Shown here one piece after another: positions 41,095 through 49,451 of a DNA stretch of 64,000 nucleotides. The position numbers and the translations under genes were made by a program. Source of the DNA: JACJVV01 sp964581515 (lineage in GTDB: Archaea; Nanobdellota; Nanobdellia; Woesearchaeales; JACJVV01); NCBI GenBank assembly GCA_964581515.1, contig CAZOOV010000002.1, positions 138,887-202,886 on the forward strand. The letters run 5' to 3'. The stretch's first letter is position 1. Each line of letters opens with the position of its first letter. Under the pieces are notes generated by a model. It searched no databases. It saw only the letters and a program-made list of their open reading frames with translations, and was not told the origin of the DNA.

Positions 41095-43356
41095 TTATGT
41101 TTCACGTTGCTCAGCCCATACATTCTTTTCTCCTGTCAATAAATAAGAACATTTGAATGCACTAAGCATATTGGCAAAACATCTCCGGCATGAAGGAAAT
41201 TTTGTAGGCTTATTGTCTTTATATAGCTCACGCAAGTGGAATCCAGCCTGTGGATCCTCTTTTAGAATGCTGTTTCCTACATATTCAATAATCATGTCTC
41301 TTTTTACTTTTTCTAGAAACTCCCCATCAACATCGACTTTCCTCATCCTTATCTTTTGATTCCTGTAATTGCCAAGATCAGGAAGCTCTTCACCAATGAA
41401 CTTGTTTGCGCTGAAAGGAGGCTGGATTATTGCAGTATAGAAGCTTCTTGCATCAATACCCTTGCTTTGCATGACTGCTAGGGCATATCTTGAAGTCTGC
41501 TCAAAGAAATACTGCACAGGATAATACATCGCCATCCTTCTCTTAAAATCTATAATGATTGGTTCGCCTGTAAAAGTCATGGCTGCAACACCATCTGGTT
41601 TTCCTCTATCTATTATGATTGTATCTGAACCTTGAACTGCAGTAAGCTTTGAGAGCATCATCTCATAAAATTTAGACCCAGTCTTCTTTAATCTCATCTC
41701 GAGTTCTTCTTTTGCTCTGAGAAAATCACGGGATGAAGGCCTATATTCATGAACAATTGATTGTTCACAGTATTCTTCACGTCTTAAAGGTTCTATCCTG
41801 TATTTCTCAAGTAGTTTGAATTGGGCGCTAGGTAATGAATTGCTGATTTCATGCAGTGCATTTCCACTCTTTGCTGCAGGATGATCTTCAAAGCCAAGAC
41901 CTTCCCAAAATTGCCAAGGCACTGTACTTATATATTTATGAAGCTCACATTTGCTTCCGGTATTGCTCGGACGTATAAGTGAAGGTGCTTTTCTGCTTAT
42001 ATCAGAAATACTAAAAGGATTTATCCTGTTATTTGTACGCAAATCCCTCCATTGCATATAGCCATCCTCAGTCTGCACAAGAAAATTCTCATAATTGAGC
42101 CTGATAAGAATGACTTCTATAGAAGATATGCTAAATCCAAAATTTCTTATATCCTGTTCAAGCAAAGCAAGCCCTTCTGAATTAACATCTTTCATCCCTT
42201 CATCAATCTCTTTTGGGCTGCCTAAAGTCTTTATGTAAGGATGTTTTATTGAAGTAATGAATTGTATGTCGTCAGCAAACATTGACTTTTTTACTATTAC
42301 TGGGTCTTCTTCAGGAGCATATCTTGCTGTAAGCCATCCTGATAATTTATTCAATGCCTGAGTCTCAAGCACACCACGTTCTGGACCACCTTTAGTATTT
42401 GTAAGAAGCTTACCTCCCACTGGTAAAATTTCTGGATTCCTTTTTTGGAGTAAACCTCGAGCGATATCTCCCTCAAGCATATACACTTTTGCATCATCAG
42501 GTAAGAGCTGACCAATTATCTTATTATATTTTAGACTCATAATCTCTCTGTTGATAGCAATTGCAGCCTCACAGAGCCTTTTGAAATCATCCTCTTGCAA
42601 AGGATCATCTTTATGAGACTTGTTGTAATTCTGATGAAGCAGAGGGAAAAAACCTTGCGCTTTACATCTATCCCTGAATTCTGAGACTGAGAAAATATGA
42701 TTTGCAAACCTATAATTTCCATTTGAAATCTGCTCGTGAAGAGCTCTCTGAGAATCTCCTAGTCTTGATTTTGATTTAGTCTCATCAAGCAATGCATTAG
42801 TAAATTCTGCCATCGCTCCGAAAGGATTATAGATACGAACTTCATTTTCACTTCCATCACTCTCATTTTCTCCAGCAATATTAGTCTTGACGCCTTCATC
42901 ATCAATCATGAATGGAAAATCATAAGGACTAATTCTCCAGAAAACCATATTCCTCATGTTTGCTTTTACAATATCAGATCTTTCATTATAATGTCTCATA
43001 AAATATTTTGCAAATTCTGACTCCACTCCAAAATCATCTACACATTGTTTTGAAAATCTCCCTTGCTCTGTTTCCAGACATTGATTTTCTATATCAAGGA
43101 AGATCAAAGTTTTGCCTACAAGAAGATCGATGTTTGAAAGCATTTCATCCATATATAATTTATATTTCTTAAGCACACCCTTGAATCTGGAGTTATCTTG
43201 CCATGCAGTTGCCTGCTCAAGCAAGAAGTCAAGATCGGCTTTTCTTACACCACTTGGCCTTTGTATCTCCGTCGGGACAACTATCTGGCTATTTGTGTAG
43301 AGGATTCTAGCCAAACTTCCCAATGGGTTTGACAAAACGTCCTGTGAATTTATCAT
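41095..43356 (-). CDS. Large protein with a Cas4/RecB-like Fe-S nuclease domain
   Basis: The product has 753 residues. Its C-terminal third is a PD-(D/E)XK nuclease of the Cas4/Dna2/AddB kind: SKCELHKYIS (first cluster Cys near 470), GNALHEIS (motif I His), GKPDGVAAM (motif II Asp), PIIIDFKRR (motif III D-x-K), EQTSRYALAV (QxxxY) and then PSCRRCFANMLSAFKC (Cys 723, 726, 736). Four Cys flank the nuclease as in enzymes with a [4Fe-4S] cluster. The first 450 residues are unrecognised; TLIFLDIENQ near residue 80 could be another nuclease-like strand. The ATG at 43356 has GGAGTG five bases upstream; 43383 is an alternative. It is divergent from the PolB-like gene across an 87-base gap. Confidence 0.7.
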   Translation of the reverse strand: MINSQDVLSNPLGSLARILYTNSQIVVPTEIQRPSGVRKADLDFLLEQATAWQDNSRFKGVLKKYKLYMDEMLSNIDLLVGKTLIFLDIENQCLETEQGRFSKQCVDDFGVESEFAKYFMRHYNERSDIVKANMRNMVFWRISPYDFPFMIDDEGVKTNIAGENESDGSENEVRIYNPFGAMAEFTNALLDETKSKSRLGDSQRALHEQISNGNYRFANHIFSVSEFRDRCKAQGFFPLLHQNYNKSHKDDPLQEDDFKRLCEAAIAINREIMSLKYNKIIGQLLPDDAKVYMLEGDIARGLLQKRNPEILPVGGKLLTNTKGGPERGVLETQALNKLSGWLTARYAPEEDPVIVKKSMFADDIQFITSIKHPYIKTLGSPKEIDEGMKDVNSEGLALLEQDIRNFGFSISSIEVILIRLNYENFLVQTEDGYMQWRDLRTNNRINPFSISDISRKAPSLIRPSNTGSKCELHKYISTVPWQFWEGLGFEDHPAAKSGNALHEISNSLPSAQFKLLEKYRIEPLRREEYCEQSIVHEYRPSSRDFLRAKEELEMRLKKTGSKFYEMMLSKLTAVQGSDTIIIDRGKPDGVAAMTFTGEPIIIDFKRRMAMYYPVQYFFEQTSRYALAVMQSKGIDARSFYTAIIQPPFSANKFIGEELPDLGNYRNQKIRMRKVDVDGEFLEKVKRDMIIEYVGNSILKEDPQAGFHLRELYKDNKPTKFPSCRRCFANMLSAFKCSYLLTGEKNVWAEQRET

Positions 43357-43443
43357 TAAGACACTCCATGCTGAAATATACATTCAAATAGTTATTATCA
43401 CTTTACGATAGTATTAAATATTATTTATACTTTTCTAGCTTCT

Positions 43444-46098
43444 ATGCTCATAATCAATGCTGATTTTCGTGGCCTTAAAAGAGAGAATGAGAAAATAACA
43501 GTTTATGCACAAGATTTGAAAAGAGGAAGAACAATTGATTCTGCAGGACTTGAAGAACTTACAGATAAAGTATATGCACAAAACCCCATCACAGATAATC
43601 TTGGAAGAATAAGGGTATTTTCTTTGACAAGGCAACTTTCTAGGCCTGACGCAATAAAACTAATGGACGCATTAAGAAATGAGACTAAATATGAGAGAGT
43701 GGGTTTTCGAATCCTAAAAAGAGAAGGTTATCATATCTATGCAGAAGGCAAAAAAGCAGACTTGAAACAATTACCTAATCAGTTTACCCTCGGAGGAGAC
43801 AAAAGCCTATCTACAAGAGGATGGATAAAAAGAAATCTTAATTTGCCTTTTTCCACACTTCAAAAAGTTCAAACTACAGCAGGAGACAAATATTATGTTG
43901 CAGAAAAACTAACACTTGATGAATTCTTAAGACTAAGAAGCTTATCATGGGATACTGAATTTATGCATTGGTGGGAAGATGTTAAACTTGATAAACTTAA
44001 TAATGAACCATGGGAAATAAGAAAATTCTTAGGACAATTTAATGGGCATAATGAAGCAGAACTTGAAGGCATGGACAAGAGACAATTAGTGCAACTTGTC
44101 GAGAATCATTTCAACAATAATGTAGGAAACGCAGCAATGGGATATCATGAACAGCCTATGACATCACAGATGGGAGAAATTATCGACGGACAAAATGTAG
44201 TCCATTATTTTGAACATCTAAGCGGAAAGACAGAAACTTTTGAACTTGACCTTTCTGTAGGAAAAACTACTAATCATAACCATAGAGAAAAAGATGCAAG
44301 AGAGCTAGCAATTGCAATGCAGAAATTCTTTGACGAACATCCTTCTCTTGTGCTTCTTACACAAAATGGCATGAGTTATGATTCACTAAAAGTTGCTGAA
44401 TATGTAAATGCAGAGATTGCAAGAGCAAAACAAGCAGGAGAAGAAACAGAACTCAAGCCTTTTACCATGTATGGACATAAGCCAAAGATAGAAAGTTCTG
44501 CAGCATTTTACAAAAAAGTAATCCTACCGTTATTTCATGTAGATTTTGCACCGTATTCACAGTATAATCTTCCTTTTACTGTCAACAATAAGTTTGTTAC
44601 AATCATGAGCATGATACTTGGCAAGAAGATAGAGAAAAAAGAGACATATGATGACCTTAAAAGAAGTGCAATAGAACAGATGATTGCACAGTTCTCAGGT
44701 GGAAAGGGAGGAGAAGAGTCTGCTGCTCTTGGAAGAGAATATGGTAATGAGGACGCTCTTACACTCAACCAGGCTGCTTCGTATATAATGACGCAGTTGT
44801 ATTTCAAGTCAAGATTATTCAAAAGAAATCCAGAGGACATATGCTGCACTTCAAAAGCGATGCTTGCGCAAAGAGAGTTTGAATTTGAGCATGTCATACA
44901 GACATTAAGACCAGTTGGATGGAACAAGGATAAGAGACAAAGATATCAAAAGATGGACTCTGCCGAAGAGTTCAGAGAACTTGTTGGAAATGATACTATC
45001 AAGGCAATGCGTAAGAATAATAGAGTAGGTGTTATGGAGGGAGGCATGTATTATATTGCCCCATTCACCCAGATCTATAATAGGATGTTAAGAAGAAATA
45101 AAGTTGTACAGGAAATCTTTAATCACATAAGAGGAAGAGAGATATCTCCCGATGAATCATCTACACAAAGAACTTTGGAGAGGTTCGATCTTATACATTC
45201 AATCGAAGAAGGATTCCTATTACCTTATATATTTGAAAGCAGTTGTCGAGATTTTAGAGACGTTGATAGTGATAGAGTTGAAAAGACTATCGGACAATTT
45301 AAAGAACTAGTTGGAAGATATTATCCAATAAACCAATCAGGAAACTTCTATTGCTTTCCAAGAGAATTTGTTGCAGACGCAGAATTTCAAGAGGCTATCA
45401 AAGGAATTGGTTTTTTGATTGCTCAAGGCAGACTAATAAGTGCTGAACCTGGTTCTTTTCAGCTTCATGATGGAATTAATGTATTCAAAAGAGAAATTGA
45501 TGTAAAAGGAACTGCTGGATTTAAGACAATCTATCAAGAAGAGATGATAAAAGAACTTGTTGATATTGGTTTTAGCGACGATCCATTACATTCAATAGAC
45601 TATGTAAAAGAATTCACTGATAGATTAAGAGCAGGTGATGTTGATAGGGATAAGTTGATACATTTCAAGAAGCAGGTAGTCAAGGATTATTTTGACTATT
45701 CATCATATGCACAGAGGCAGGACAGGATAAAGGCTTACATACAATTCAGCATGGAAAAAGGACAGCAGTTTGCGAAGATCAAACTTGCTGATGGCTGGAA
45801 GAGCCTTGAAGAATACCAAGCGATGAGTGATAATGAAGTATTTACTGAAAATAATATTGAATTTCTTATTGATGCATATCTTGGCCCAAGAACAACAAGA
45901 GGCAGAAGTTGGCAAAAAGGAAAGATAGGAAGATATCTGCGTCCTCTTATCCAAAGTGAAGAATTTAGTGATAAAGATGTCATGTATTATTTAGACGGCA
46001 GATATGATGAAGACTTTGGAACAGTTGTTGCATTGCTTCCGCATATTAAAAATGTAAAAAACCTGCCTGTTTCTGAACAGATGGAACTTTTCAGATAA
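43444..46098 (+). CDS. PolB-like protein with exonuclease motifs but no visible polymerase motifs
   Basis: The 884-residue protein has a DnaQ/PolB-like 3'-5' exonuclease set: Exo I LSWDTEF (Asp170, Glu172), Exo II LTQNGMSYDSL (Asn and Asp near 308-313) and Exo III REYGNEDAL (Tyr and Asp near 434-438). The Y-x3-D form of Exo III and the spacing are those of family-B polymerases. Following segments such as VGVMEGGMYYIAPFTQIY recall the GG..P..GLY stretch before polymerase motif A. No D-x-x-SLYPS, K-x3-NSxYG or DTD motif can be seen, so it may be an exonuclease or inactivated polymerase. It ends in EQMELFR, close to the bacterial clamp-binding pentapeptide. Confidence 0.6.
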   Translation: MLIINADFRGLKRENEKITVYAQDLKRGRTIDSAGLEELTDKVYAQNPITDNLGRIRVFSLTRQLSRPDAIKLMDALRNETKYERVGFRILKREGYHIYAEGKKADLKQLPNQFTLGGDKSLSTRGWIKRNLNLPFSTLQKVQTTAGDKYYVAEKLTLDEFLRLRSLSWDTEFMHWWEDVKLDKLNNEPWEIRKFLGQFNGHNEAELEGMDKRQLVQLVENHFNNNVGNAAMGYHEQPMTSQMGEIIDGQNVVHYFEHLSGKTETFELDLSVGKTTNHNHREKDARELAIAMQKFFDEHPSLVLLTQNGMSYDSLKVAEYVNAEIARAKQAGEETELKPFTMYGHKPKIESSAAFYKKVILPLFHVDFAPYSQYNLPFTVNNKFVTIMSMILGKKIEKKETYDDLKRSAIEQMIAQFSGGKGGEESAALGREYGNEDALTLNQAASYIMTQLYFKSRLFKRNPEDICCTSKAMLAQREFEFEHVIQTLRPVGWNKDKRQRYQKMDSAEEFRELVGNDTIKAMRKNNRVGVMEGGMYYIAPFTQIYNRMLRRNKVVQEIFNHIRGREISPDESSTQRTLERFDLIHSIEEGFLLPYIFESSCRDFRDVDSDRVEKTIGQFKELVGRYYPINQSGNFYCFPREFVADAEFQEAIKGIGFLIAQGRLISAEPGSFQLHDGINVFKREIDVKGTAGFKTIYQEEMIKELVDIGFSDDPLHSIDYVKEFTDRLRAGDVDRDKLIHFKKQVVKDYFDYSSYAQRQDRIKAYIQFSMEKGQQFAKIKLADGWKSLEEYQAMSDNEVFTENNIEFLIDAYLGPRTTRGRSWQKGKIGRYLRPLIQSEEFSDKDVMYYLDGRYDEDFGTVVALLPHIKNVKNLPVSEQMELFR

Positions 46099-46112
46099 AA
46101 CTATTCTATTTA

Positions 46113-46213
46113 CTATATTGCGGTCCATTACTGCTGGTGCAGTTCATCTGACTCTTCGATTATCGCAAAGCGAACTTTGCCGAAGAGTCAATAATGAGAC
46201 CAAGGCAATATAG
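46113..46213. ncRNA. Compact multi-stem RNA-like element between convergent genes
   Basis: 101 bases fold without conflict. The closing stem is CTATATTGC/GCAATATAG (46113-46121 with 46205-46213), continued by GGTC/GACC and CATTA/TAATG with small bulges. Inside are a 4-bp hairpin CTGC-TGGT-GCAG (46131-46142) and a long arm, TGACTCTTCG/CGAAGAGTCA (46149-46158 with 46181-46190), topped by GCAAAG-CGAA-CTTTGC. Nearly every base in the gap takes part. It may be a small RNA, a two-way terminator or a small mobile palindrome. The strand is not decided. Confidence 0.5.
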
Positions 46214-46223
46214 ATATATGATT

Positions 46224-46943
46224 CTAGAATAACTGCATCTGACCTGTTAAGTCTACCTTGTGAGGAATCCTTCCCTGCTCAAATTCAAGTTTTGGATCAT
46301 ACCTTCCAATCCTTGCAAGTGCAATGCCATCTTTATCATACGTATCAAGAGTAAAAGGACTTTTTATCTCATCAACTATATTTATTACTCTCCAATATTC
46401 TCTCCTGCTTTCTTCGACATGTAAAGTTTTTCTCATATCCTTTCTTCTTGACATCACTTCTTCATCTTGTGAAGCTAAAAAATCAGGTATCTGTTTGAAT
46501 CTTGATATAGATATTGATTCTATTGAATCCCTTTGTGGATTATAATAATGCACAGGATTTCCAAATAGATCAACTGCAATCTGTTCAAATAAGAGAATGT
46601 TCTTCTTGTTTGCATAGAAATAATTTTTTCCGTTCTCATGATATTTTAATTGTCGCAGAAGCTTGCCATCATATTGAGTAGTGGACCTAAGCATAAGAAG
46701 TGAAGTCATAGTATCATCTTGTGATCTTGCTTCTACATCAGCCAAGAATTTGCTCACTGGCCTTACTGGTCCTGAAGCACACATAAGAATAAAATCAATA
46801 CCATCTCTCTTTCCTGAGAATGTATTGCCATCTTGCCTAAGATTATCTACTCCTTTAAGATTATCTCTTACAAATTTGTACATAGATTCAACTGCTTGTT
46901 CAGCTGTTATTACAGGTTCTTCTTCTGTAGGTTTATCTGACAT
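46224..46943 (-). CDS. Unknown protein ending in a clamp-binding-like motif
   Basis: This 239-residue protein has an acidic start, FSGKRDGIDFILMCASGPVR (strand-turn-strand with a possible nuclease-like look), basic central helices (EEVMSRRKDMRKTLHVEESRR split across a turn) and the C-terminus LTGQMQLF. The last five residues QMQLF resemble QMELF at the end of the PolB-like product that converges on this gene. No family is recognised. Its C-terminal motif and position suggest it works with the neighbouring nuclease genes. Confidence 0.55.
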   Translation of the reverse strand: MSDKPTEEEPVITAEQAVESMYKFVRDNLKGVDNLRQDGNTFSGKRDGIDFILMCASGPVRPVSKFLADVEARSQDDTMTSLLMLRSTTQYDGKLLRQLKYHENGKNYFYANKKNILLFEQIAVDLFGNPVHYYNPQRDSIESISISRFKQIPDFLASQDEEVMSRRKDMRKTLHVEESRREYWRVINIVDEIKSPFTLDTYDKDGIALARIGRYDPKLEFEQGRIPHKVDLTGQMQLF

Positions 46944-47036
46944 AATATGAACATATAAGAAATTATCATTTATAAATCTTTTGGTTTTTTACTACTCCTT
47001 AGTGATAATGAAATAAAAGTATATGTATATGCGTGT

Positions 47037-47483
47037 TTAGAATCTTTTAGAGATTATCTGCTTCCAAATCTGCTCAAACACATCAGGATCTATGAATTCA
47101 TGATTGCTGAGTTGTTTGAAAAATAATGTGAATGTAATACGGTAATTCCTATAGCTATCCCTCATCCATGAGAAATCACTTGTTATCTTTATCCTTATCC
47201 TGCCTATTCGTTTCATGAACTTGAGCCTGCTGTCTTCTTTTAGCTTAAAATAGATATCCCTATGTTTTTCTCTCTTGTGTTTTTCTTTAGGATCAAGCTT
47301 GTAAAATCGCCTTCCTTCATATTCTCTCATGTGTGCTGCCACTATTGCAATTGCATCTTTTTCTACCTGATCAAAAAGCTGGTTCTGGCTAACACCTGAT
47401 TGCCCACTGCCCCAGTTTACAAAATAAGTAAGAGAAATATGCTTACTGCCTTTCTTTTGAATTGTTCTCTCGCGGTGTGTCAT
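47037..47483 (-). CDS. Unknown small basic protein
   Basis: The 148-residue product begins MTHRERTIQKKGSKHISLTY, is rich in Lys, Arg and aromatic residues, and has a beta-strand pattern (GRIRIKITSDFSWM, YRITFTLFFKQL). It could bind nucleic acid, but no motif proves this. The ATG at 47483 is preferred over a TTG at 47495. It lies downstream of the lipoate genes in the same direction with a 32-base gap, so it may be the last gene of that transcript. Confidence 0.5.
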   Translation of the reverse strand: MTHRERTIQKKGSKHISLTYFVNWGSGQSGVSQNQLFDQVEKDAIAIVAAHMREYEGRRFYKLDPKEKHKREKHRDIYFKLKEDSRLKFMKRIGRIRIKITSDFSWMRDSYRNYRITFTLFFKQLSNHEFIDPDVFEQIWKQIISKRF

Positions 47484-47515
47484 ATTATCATACAAAATTT
47501 GAAGACTTAAATAAT

Positions 47516-47827
47516 TTATGTATTAGAAGTAATTGCAGTCTCTACATCTTCTGGAGTGAATCCAATTATTCTCATGCCTGAAGAAGTAATTGTTCTTGCA
47601 AGAGTCTGCTTGATTTCACTTACTTTAATATTTTTGAGAGAAGATTCTATGAGTTCTATACTTTCTTCTGGATATATGAAGAAATCCCCTGATATCTTGA
47701 TGTCTTTGATAATACTATCATTGATATCTTTTATAATACCATCATTAGATTCAGTAGTGTCTGGTTCTATATCTATATCAATTCTCAATAATTTTCCTTC
47801 AGGTACTTTGTAAATGATTTCTTTCAT
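47516..47827 (-). CDS. Lipoate-protein ligase accessory subunit (LplB-like)
   Basis: The 103-residue product matches the C-terminal accessory domain of lipoate-protein ligase: the segment ISGDFFIYPEESIELIESSLKN near residues 45-66, with G-D-F-F and a following amphipathic helix. In archaea such as Thermoplasma the ligase is split into LplA (catalytic) and LplB (this domain, needed for adenylation of lipoate). It sits 14 bases after the LplA gene. The strand swap near residues 20-42 (acidic repeats of KDI) is unusual but short. Confidence 0.75.
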   Translation of the reverse strand: MKEIIYKVPEGKLLRIDIDIEPDTTESNDGIIKDINDSIIKDIKISGDFFIYPEESIELIESSLKNIKVSEIKQTLARTITSSGMRIIGFTPEDVETAITSNT

Positions 47828-47841
47828 ATTAATTTATCTCT

Positions 47842-48600
47842 TCATTTCTTATTGTTCCATTCATCTGTGGAATATTTAGTATTGTAAATATCTTCTGCTG
47901 CACTCATTTCTTCTTCTGAGAGCTTTTGCTCTTCAAATCCTACATTAAAAACTTTTTCAAATCCCTTTATCATAGCTTGTCTAAGTTCTTGTATTGAAAT
48001 CTCTTTTTCAGATTCTTTTTTTAGTGATGTGACACGGTCCTTTACAGTCTCAATCATCTTGTCACGTATTTTCTCATCAGGTACTTTTAGGATTGAGAAC
48101 ATCTTATCAACATCAACATCAATAAGGATTGTGCCATGCTGGAGAACAACTCCATTCATTCTTGTCTGTGCATTGCCTGAAATCTTTTTGTTATTAACTA
48201 TTATATCATTTATCTCTTTGAATTGTGCGTTTATGTTTAAGAGTTTGAATCCTTCGACAATTGCATTGCATATGATTTTATATGATTCTATGATGTCAGA
48301 AGGAACATCATTTTCTGAGAGCACAATAGAATATGTTAGTTCAAATTCATGGAGAACTGCTCCACCACCTGTATAGCGCCTTATTATGTCGATATCTGCT
48401 TCTTTTGCTTTTTTCTTGTCAACTTCTTTCTCAAGACTTTGAAAATATCCGATTGTAACACATGCTGGTTTCCAAGTGAAGAATCTAAGGGTGTTTGGCA
48501 CTTGATTTTTCGCTCTTGCTCTTGCTATAGTCTCATCTATAGCCATCTGTTTTGCTCCGTTGTCTTCAATGTCTTCAATTAGACGCCATTTCTTCTGCAT
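47842..48600 (-). CDS. lplA: Lipoate-protein ligase A, catalytic subunit
   Basis: This 252-residue enzyme activates lipoate with ATP and transfers it to a Lys of a carrier protein. Family motifs are all present: WRLIEDIEDNGAKQMAIDE, FFTWKPACVTIGYFQ, IRRYTGGGAVLHE (the substrate loop) and NDIIVNNKKISGNAQTR with the catalytic Lys just before GNAQ. The length fits an archaeal LplA lacking the accessory domain, which the next gene supplies. It overlaps the LipA gene by 26 bases, pointing to tight co-expression. Confidence 0.92.
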   Translation of the reverse strand: MQKKWRLIEDIEDNGAKQMAIDETIARARAKNQVPNTLRFFTWKPACVTIGYFQSLEKEVDKKKAKEADIDIIRRYTGGGAVLHEFELTYSIVLSENDVPSDIIESYKIICNAIVEGFKLLNINAQFKEINDIIVNNKKISGNAQTRMNGVVLQHGTILIDVDVDKMFSILKVPDEKIRDKMIETVKDRVTSLKKESEKEISIQELRQAMIKGFEKVFNVGFEEQKLSEEEMSAAEDIYNTKYSTDEWNNKK

Positions 48601-49441
48601 GGTATGAACTCCTCACCAGTTTTCCTGATGCTACTCCTTTAAATCCCATATTATCGGCTATTTTCTTAAGCTTTTCGAATTCAATGCTTGAATAATATTT
48701 TTCTACTGCTGCGTGTTTTTCAGAAGGTGCAAGATATTGCCCAATAGTGATAAAGTCAACACAGTTTTGTTTTAAGTCTTCTAATGTCTCAATTATTTGC
48801 TCCCAACTTTCACCAAGACCAAGCATAAGCCCAGATTTTATCTTAATCTGCGGGTTTAATAACCTTATAGTTTTTAATATTTTTAATGATTGGTTGTAAT
48901 CTCCATCAGGTCTTAATCTAGGAAAAAGATCTTTTGTAATCTCTATATTATGATTGATTATATCTGGCTTTGCTTTGATGATAGTCTTTAGTGCATCTAT
49001 ATTACCATTAAGATCTGAGATGAGTACTTCTACTTGGACTTTGCTGTCTTTGTTATTGCCACCATTATCTTTTATTGCTTTTATGACATCTGCAAAATGC
49101 TGTGCACCACCATCATTAAGATCATCTCTTGTGACACAGGTTATTACAGCATATTTAATACCCATCTTTTCTATTGCACTGACAATCCTTCTTGCCTCAT
49201 CAAAGTCAACTTCTTCTGGAGTGCCATGCTTAATGTTACAATAAAGACAATTTCTTGTGCAAGTATCCCCTAAAATCATGAAAGTTGCAATTTTGTTTGA
49301 AAAGCATTCATATCTATTTGGACAATTTGCTTCAATGCAGACTGTATTGAGATGATTATCCCTGACAAGATTAAGAGTTTTTTTGTATGCATGCCTATCA
49401 AAATCAGGTATAGAGTGGCATGTGACAATGTCAGAATTCAT
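48575..49441 (-). CDS. lipA: Lipoyl synthase
   Basis: The 288-residue radical SAM enzyme inserts two sulfurs into a protein-bound octanoyl group. Both clusters are visible: the auxiliary C-x4-C-x5-C motif CIEANCPNRYEC near residues 35-46, and the radical SAM motif CTRNCLYCN near 61-69. VITCVTRDDLNDGGAQHF, SGLMLGLGE and IGQYLAPS are signature strands. The C-terminal RSSYHAEE contains the Ser that coordinates the auxiliary cluster. Near-full length for the family. Together with LplA it provides a complete lipoyl assembly route. Confidence 0.96.
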   Translation of the reverse strand: MNSDIVTCHSIPDFDRHAYKKTLNLVRDNHLNTVCIEANCPNRYECFSNKIATFMILGDTCTRNCLYCNIKHGTPEEVDFDEARRIVSAIEKMGIKYAVITCVTRDDLNDGGAQHFADVIKAIKDNGGNNKDSKVQVEVLISDLNGNIDALKTIIKAKPDIINHNIEITKDLFPRLRPDGDYNQSLKILKTIRLLNPQIKIKSGLMLGLGESWEQIIETLEDLKQNCVDFITIGQYLAPSEKHAAVEKYYSSIEFEKLKKIADNMGFKGVASGKLVRSSYHAEEMASN

Positions 49442-49451
49442 TTTTTTAGAT

